Source: Candidatus Desulfosporosinus infrequens (lineage in GTDB: Bacteria; Bacillota; Desulfitobacteriia; Desulfitobacteriales; Desulfitobacteriaceae). From it: a stretch of 32,497 nucleotides of DNA. The notes below the pieces were generated by a model. That model had not been told where the DNA came from, did not search any database, and was given only the letters and a program-made list of their open reading frames with translations. The translations under genes and the position numbers were made by a program. Shown in pieces: positions 27,650 through 32,497 of the stretch. Each line of letters opens with the position of its first letter. Within the stretch, counting starts at the first letter, position 1. The stretch spans positions 1 to 32,497 of the forward strand of contig OMOF01000246.1 in assembly GCA_900290375.1 (NCBI GenBank), written 5' to 3'.

Positions 27650-28663
27650 ATGCCCAAGGTAGCGGTTTATGGGGCCGGGAGCTGGGGAAGTGCTTTGGCC
27701 GTGCTGTTAGCGAATGCAGGTCATCAGGTTGCGCTCATCGGTCGTCATCCGGATGAAATGGAACTCATGACGAAGCAACGTGAAAACGCACGATATTTGC
27801 CGGGAGTTGTTTTGCCTCAAGGACTTCTCCCAACCACGGATCTTGCACTTTTAAACGTTGATCTTGTTGTTTTAAGTGTGCCGTCCCATAATGTTAGAGA
27901 GGCGGCCCGTGTGGTAAAGCCCTTCCTCAGGCCAGGTTGTATTGTGGTCAATACAGCTAAGGGGATGGAAGAAGGAACTCACCTTCGCCTCTCAGAAGTA
28001 TTGACAGAGGAGCTTCCGCAAAATCCGATTGCCGTGTTGTCGGGTCCAAGCCATGCAGAAGAAGTCGGACGGGATATGCCGACAACCGTAGTGGTTGCCT
28101 CGGATGTAGGAACCGCAGAAGCAGTTCAAGATTTGATGATGACCCCGAAGTTTAGAGTCTATACGAATCCTGATGTTATCGGAGTTGAGCTCGGTGGGGC
28201 TTTGAAGAATGTCATTGCTTTGTGCACTGGGATTGCGGAGGGGTTTGGGTTTGGAGACAACACCAAAGCGGCTCTTATGACCAGGGGATTAGCGGAGATT
28301 GCACGTTTAGGTGTAGCCCTAGGGGGGCATCCATTGACCTTTGCCGGATTATCGGGCGTTGGCGACCTTATAGTTACCTGTACTAGCCCACATAGCCGTA
28401 ATCGTCGGGCCGGTGTCGCTCTTGGACAGGGTATACCATTAGAGACGGTGCTGAGAGACATTGGGATGGTTGTTGAAGGGGTTAAGGCAGCGCGCATAGC
28501 CTACGAACTTAGTGTGGAAAAACATATTTCCATGCCTATTACAGAACAAGCCTATAAGGTGCTGTTTGAAGGTGCTGATCCGAAAGTGGCAGTCGCGGAA
28601 TTGATGTTGCGTGGGAAACGCCATGAACTGGAAGAAGCTGTGGAGATGAGTTGGTTGAAATAA
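27650..28663 (+). CDS. gpsA: NAD(P)H-dependent glycerol-3-phosphate dehydrogenase
   Basis: VAVYGAGSWGSALAVLLANAGH, LSGPSHAEEVG, GVELGGALKNVIALCTGIAEGFGFGDNTKAALMTRG. GAGGGGGAG favours ATG 27650. Confidence 0.96.
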   Translation: MPKVAVYGAGSWGSALAVLLANAGHQVALIGRHPDEMELMTKQRENARYLPGVVLPQGLLPTTDLALLNVDLVVLSVPSHNVREAARVVKPFLRPGCIVVNTAKGMEEGTHLRLSEVLTEELPQNPIAVLSGPSHAEEVGRDMPTTVVVASDVGTAEAVQDLMMTPKFRVYTNPDVIGVELGGALKNVIALCTGIAEGFGFGDNTKAALMTRGLAEIARLGVALGGHPLTFAGLSGVGDLIVTCTSPHSRNRRAGVALGQGIPLETVLRDIGMVVEGVKAARIAYELSVEKHISMPITEQAYKVLFEGADPKVAVAELMLRGKRHELEEAVEMSWLK

Positions 28664-28691
28664 TATACATATTTTTATACTTTGTTTCATA

Positions 28692-28732
28692 GACGTAGAA
28701 GAGGTTGTAAAAAAACCTTGTCTGCGTTTTTT
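28692..28732 (+). terminator. Intrinsic terminator after gpsA
   Basis: Imperfect stem gacgtagaagaggtt...aaccttgtctgcgtt followed by TTTTT. Confidence 0.65.
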
Positions 28733-28894
28733 ATTGTCTTGTCATAATTACCCAAGAGCGTCAATATACTTATATTGCTTAATGTGCTAGTCCGGTCATC
28801 GGAGACCACGGGTTACAGGGGGGTGGAAGGGGAGAAAAGGTGGAGGCCCTTCCCCAAATTTTGGGACAGCACTCAAAAGGGAGGGAAATTACTA

Positions 28895-30379
28895 ATGGAA
28901 AAATTAGACATTTTTAGAGATATTGCTGAACGTACGGGAGGCGATATTTACCTCGGTGTCGTAGGGCCAGTCCGTACAGGAAAGTCCACCTTTATCAAAC
29001 GATTCATGGACCTCCTGGTCCTGCCTAACATTCAAGATGCCTTTGAGCGAGAGCGGGCCAAAGATGAGCTACCTCAAAGTGGGACAGGAAGAACGATCAC
29101 GACGACAGAACCTAAATTTATTCCATCAGAATCTGTAGAAATAGTTGTGAAAGACTCAATCCACATGAATGTGCGTTTGGTTGATTGTGTTGGGTATAGT
29201 GTGGAAGGTGCCTTAGGGTATGAAGCAGAAGACGGTGAAGAGCCTCGGATGATGAAAACATCATGGAGTGACGAACCCATGTCTTTCCAGGATGCAGCTG
29301 AGATGGGCACCCGTAAAGTCATAACCGATCATGCCACGATCGGTATTGTGATTACAACAGATGGTTCAATAACCGATATTCCACGTGAGGCATACCTAGA
29401 TGCAGAAGAACGGGTTATTTCCGAGCTCCGTCAACTTGGAAAACCCTTTGTAGTGGTCTTAAATACAATCCGTCCCTATGCAGAAAATACGTTGGAATTG
29501 AGCCGTTCTCTGGAGGAAAAATATGGGATACCAGTTATTGCGGTGAATTGCTTGGAAATGAAACAAGAGGATATCACGCAAATTCTTGAAGAAGTATTGT
29601 ATGAGTTCCCTGTTGCTGAAGTCAATATCGACCTGCCAAAATGGGTTGAGGAACTCGATAGCACTCATCCGATCAGGGCTGCTTTTGAGGAAACTGTGCG
29701 TAAAGCAATTGATGGGGTACGGCGTTTGCGGGATATTGATCAGGCCTTAGACGCTTTGACAGAATGCCAATATGCGCAAGATGTACTTCTTAAAGAGATG
29801 AACTTGGGTACAGGAGTCGCCAATGTTGAAATAACCGCTGTCGAAGGGCTCTTTAAAACTGTCCTGCAAGATCTCACGGGGATAGAAATTGAAGGAGATC
29901 ATACCTTGCTCCGTTTAGTGTTAGACTATAGCAAGGGTAAGAAGGAATGGGATAAAGTGTCAGCGGCCATTGAAGAAGTCCGTATCAATGGTTATGGCGT
30001 TGTCACACCCCAATTGGAAGAGATGTTCCTCGAAGAACCTGAACTTGTCAAACAGGGAGGACATTATGGTATCAAGCTCAAAGCAAGTGCTCCATCGTTG
30101 CATATTATCAGAGCAGATATCACGACAGAAATTACGCCGTTAATCGGAACTGAAAAACAAGCCGAGGAATTAGTCAAGTATATCCTTGATGAGTTTGAAA
30201 GTGACCCGAAGAAGGTTTGGGGGTCAAATATTTTTGGCAAATCCTTGCATGATTTGGTTCGTGAGGGAATCCAAAATAAACTCTATCGGATGCCTGAAAA
30301 TGCCCAACATAAGCTCCAAGACACCTTACAACGGATTGTTAATGACGGTAGTGGAGGCCTTATTTGCATCATAATTTAG
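28895..30379 (+). CDS. spoIVA: Stage IV sporulation protein A (spore coat morphogenetic ATPase)
   Basis: MEKLDIFRDIAERTGGDIYLGVVGPVRTGKSTFIKRFMDLLVLPN. Track start 28775 adds 40 implausible residues; GGGAGGG precedes ATG 28895. Confidence 0.96.
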   Translation: MEKLDIFRDIAERTGGDIYLGVVGPVRTGKSTFIKRFMDLLVLPNIQDAFERERAKDELPQSGTGRTITTTEPKFIPSESVEIVVKDSIHMNVRLVDCVGYSVEGALGYEAEDGEEPRMMKTSWSDEPMSFQDAAEMGTRKVITDHATIGIVITTDGSITDIPREAYLDAEERVISELRQLGKPFVVVLNTIRPYAENTLELSRSLEEKYGIPVIAVNCLEMKQEDITQILEEVLYEFPVAEVNIDLPKWVEELDSTHPIRAAFEETVRKAIDGVRRLRDIDQALDALTECQYAQDVLLKEMNLGTGVANVEITAVEGLFKTVLQDLTGIEIEGDHTLLRLVLDYSKGKKEWDKVSAAIEEVRINGYGVVTPQLEEMFLEEPELVKQGGHYGIKLKASAPSLHIIRADITTEITPLIGTEKQAEELVKYILDEFESDPKKVWGSNIFGKSLHDLVREGIQNKLYRMPENAQHKLQDTLQRIVNDGSGGLICIII

Positions 30380-30441
30380 TTAGTATCTATTAGGGATAAA
30401 CATCTAAGAGACTAATATAATTAAAGGGACTAAGAGATCGG

Positions 30442-30492
30442 AAAAGGAACGTATGGGTCATCGCTTTAAGGCGAGATCTAGTGTTCCTTTTT
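30442..30492 (+). terminator. Intrinsic terminator after spoIVA
   Basis: AAAAGGAAC...GTTCCTTTTT with inner TCGC-tttaag-GCGA. Confidence 0.7.
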
Positions 30493-30570
30493 CTTTAGGT
30501 TCCGTTTTACCCACTATGACAAAACTGACATACTCCGCTATCTTCCGAGTTTGCGCTCGAATTAGTGTTC

Positions 30571-30600
30571 TTGCCAAACTCGTGCGGATTAGCTTATAAT
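30571..30600 (+). promoter_or_regulatory. Sigma-A-like promoter of the ACT-domain gene
   Basis: TTGCCA - 18 nt - TATAAT ending at 30600. Confidence 0.6.
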
Positions 30601-30651
30601 ATGTCTGAACATTTAGACGGAATGATCGAGGAGAGAGATAGGGGCGATTGG

Positions 30652-31098
30652 GTGGTTGACAAGACAAACGATTTTTTAATTGTCAGTAAAAATATATTGC
30701 CGGAAGCCATCTTGAAGACTGCTAAGGCAAAAGAATTACTTGTCAAAGGGGATGTCTATACTATCAATGATGCTGTGGAACGTGTAGGGCTTAGCCGAAG
30801 TGCCTATTATAAATATAAGGACGGCGTGTTCCCTTTTTACGAGGCAAGCAGGGAAAAGATCATTACGATTTCGCTCATTCTCGAAAATAAAGCGGGAGTA
30901 CTCTCTCACGTTCTTAATTTCATTGCCTCAGTCAAAGGCAACGTTCTAACCATTAATCAGGGAATTCCACTGCAAGGAATTGCTAATGTCTCGCTTTCCA
31001 TTGAAACAGCAGGAATGGCAGATACCCCCGAAAATCTTTTGTTTGGTCTGGCAGAAATCAATGGGGTAAGAAAGATAGAAGTAATTGGACAAACTTAG
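30652..31098 (+). CDS. pheB: ACT-domain protein, PheB family
   Basis: DKTNDFLIVSKNILPEAILKTAKAKELL...VGLSRSAYYKYKDGVFPFYE...ISLILENKAGVLSHVLNFIA. TATAAT abuts ATG 30601, so GTG 30652 (AGGGG RBS) is the likelier start. Confidence 0.85.
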   Translation: MVDKTNDFLIVSKNILPEAILKTAKAKELLVKGDVYTINDAVERVGLSRSAYYKYKDGVFPFYEASREKIITISLILENKAGVLSHVLNFIASVKGNVLTINQGIPLQGIANVSLSIETAGMADTPENLLFGLAEINGVRKIEVIGQT

Positions 31099-31159
31099 AG
31101 TTGCTTTTTCTCACTTAATATGATATCTTGTAACAGTCCTTCATATGAGGGTACTAAGT

Positions 31160-31236
31160 CGGGGCGTGGCTCAGCTTGGCAGAGCGCTACCTTGGGGTGG
31201 TAGAGGTCGCACGTTCGAATCGTGTCGCTCCGACCA
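31160..31236 (+). tRNA. tRNA-Pro, anticodon GGG, CCA encoded
   Basis: Acceptor CGGGGCG/CGCTCCG, anticodon arm CTACC-TTGGGGT-GGTAG, T-loop GTTCGAATC, terminal ACCA. Confidence 0.93.
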
Positions 31237-31274
31237 ATTAAAACGGTCGGCAAATTATGAAAGCTTTATTATAA

Positions 31275-31298
31275 GCGGGTTTGCGGGTTTGCGGGTTT
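31275..31298. repeat. Three tandem copies of GCGGGTTT
   Basis: gcgggtttgcgggtttgcgggttt just downstream of tRNA-Pro. Confidence 0.8.
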
Positions 31299-31358
31299 CT
31301 GTTATAATCGGACAAAAGTGTCTTAATACCCGTAAGTTTCCCTTAATTAGTTATGTTA

Positions 31359-31395
31359 AATACTCATCCTCTGTTTAAAGGATGAGTATTTTTTG
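31359..31395 (+). terminator. Intrinsic terminator downstream of tRNA-Pro
   Basis: AATACTCATCC/GGATGAGTATT perfect 11-bp stem followed by TTTT. Confidence 0.88.
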
Positions 31396-32155
31396 TTATT
31401 AATTATAGCTGTCCTTCTGAGAAAAGGTTGAATTTGAAGTCTATAACCTACTATTTATTACGTAACTGAATGTTCAGAAGTGCCTTCTAAGTGCTCAAAA
31501 ATTTACGAGTGAGGTTTTTACCTGTGAAAATGCTCTGATTGCCTCAAAGGCATTAAATCACTTCTTAATAACCCTTCTTTATTTCATGCGGAAGAAAATG
31601 ATCATCGTCTTACAGAATAAACACCAAACTACACCGTCATTCGTAAAGCCGGTCTAATCATGAATTGAGAAGAGGGACATACCCCCAGCATATTAAGGCT
31701 TCTTTCTTATTTTCAATTTACTCCTGATTGCGGTAAAATAGTTTCTCCTCGTTCCGATAGTGGAGCGGGACATCTTTTATGTTCAAGGATTATTGGAGTA
31801 GCCTAGCACTACGTGATCCAGGTAATCCGCATAATTCAATATTTAAAGCTGGACCTCGACCAATATTAGATACTTTAACTTTAAAAGATACGGTATCAGA
31901 CTCTGCTGATCGGAGTGGATGTAAATATATTATTCTGTTTCACTATCTTTCTTGTCAGAACCGTATACCAAGCAGTAATAATCACAAGAACAGGGCAAAA
32001 CAGTCCAAAATTCACCACTCGTGGACAAACAGGTTGAGGGGAAAATCTGTCGAAAAAAAGGATTTTGGAACTCTGGTTAGAATATTATAATTGGACGACA
32101 AGTTCATATCAAGATCTCGCGGATCATTTAGGTTTATTGAAAAGGATGGGATCCC

Positions 32156-32497
32156 GTGAACGATGTACTTACATCAGTTATGTATAATATGCCTTTAGGA
32201 TATGCCTACCATAGAATTCTATATAATGAGATTGGTGAACCAGAAGACTATGTCTTTCTTCAAGTCAATCATGAATTTGAGAATATTATAGGCTTAGATA
32301 GTAGCAATATTATTGGGAAAAGAGCATCAGAAATATTTCCAAGTAACAAAGAAAAATTATATTGCATTGCTACTTGCGGGTTCATTGCTCTTAATGGGGG
32401 CAGTAAGGAGTATATAAAGTTCATCGAAAATTCAAACCGCTGGTATAAAGTATTTGTGTATTCCCAGCAAGAAGATTTTTTTGTCACGCTATTTTGC
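32156..32497 (+). CDS. N-terminus of a PAS-domain signalling protein, truncated by the window edge
   Basis: Open frame to window end, absent from the ORF track: (M)NDVLTSVMYNMPLGYAYHRILYNEIGEPEDYVFLQVNHEFENIIGLDSSNIIGKRASEIFP. GTG start after AAAGGATGGG. Confidence 0.75.
   Translation, partial: MNDVLTSVMYNMPLGYAYHRILYNEIGEPEDYVFLQVNHEFENIIGLDSSNIIGKRASEIFPSNKEKLYCIATCGFIALNGGSKEYIKFIENSNRWYKVFVYSQQEDFFVTLFC

Noticed and set aside
31145-31378. 77-aa ORF overlapping tRNA-Pro
   Set aside because: Runs through a well-formed tRNA and tandem repeat; the familiar VAQLGRALPWGGRGRTFESCRSD string is the tRNA translated.
31779-32090. 103-aa ORF in the gene-poor stretch
   Set aside because: No recognisable domain and it conflicts with fragment-like signals in other frames; not called as a CDS.
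1-32497. CRISPR array, prophage, toxin-antitoxin or defence system
   Set aside because: No regularly spaced repeats, phage structural genes or recognisable defence or toxin families seen in any frame.

Overview
The window looks like a chromosomal segment from an anaerobic, spore-forming Firmicute. Gene content suggests Clostridia of the Peptococcaceae / Desulfosporosinus-Desulfitobacterium type; this is inference, no search was run. From left to right: (1) a lactate/glycolate-type oxidation locus with lactate permease, GlcD-like FAD oxidase, GlcF-like Fe-S subunit, a FadR/LldR-type GntR regulator and a multi-cluster ferredoxin-like protein; (2) on the minus strand, a PAP2 phosphatase and a CMD-like small protein; (3) a HI0933-type flavoprotein, a HutP-family RNA-binding protein and an aromatic amino acid block (aroH, aroF, tyrA, aroA), then azlC/azlD; (4) small hypotheticals, a HAD phosphatase and a CPBP protease; (5) a conserved clostridial housekeeping cluster: cmk, plsC-like, ispH-rpsA fusion, FtsW/RodA, DUF512 radical SAM, der, plsY, gpsA, spoIVA; (6) an ACT-domain PheB-like gene, tRNA-Pro(GGG), a gene-poor and probably decayed stretch, and a truncated PAS-domain ORF at the right edge. 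Most of the window is ordinary chromosome. The best candidate for something undescribed is a pair of leader regions, one before hutP and one before aroF. Each contains repeated TAGGATNG octamers just upstream of a perfect intrinsic terminator, next to a HutP-family gene that has no hut genes nearby. Other points worth checking are a shared lctP/glcD operator-promoter block, a nested palindromic intergenic repeat, a possible internal start in the IspH-S1 fusion, a PlsC homologue with an altered EGTR motif, and several start-site corrections. I found no CRISPR array and no intact mobile element.
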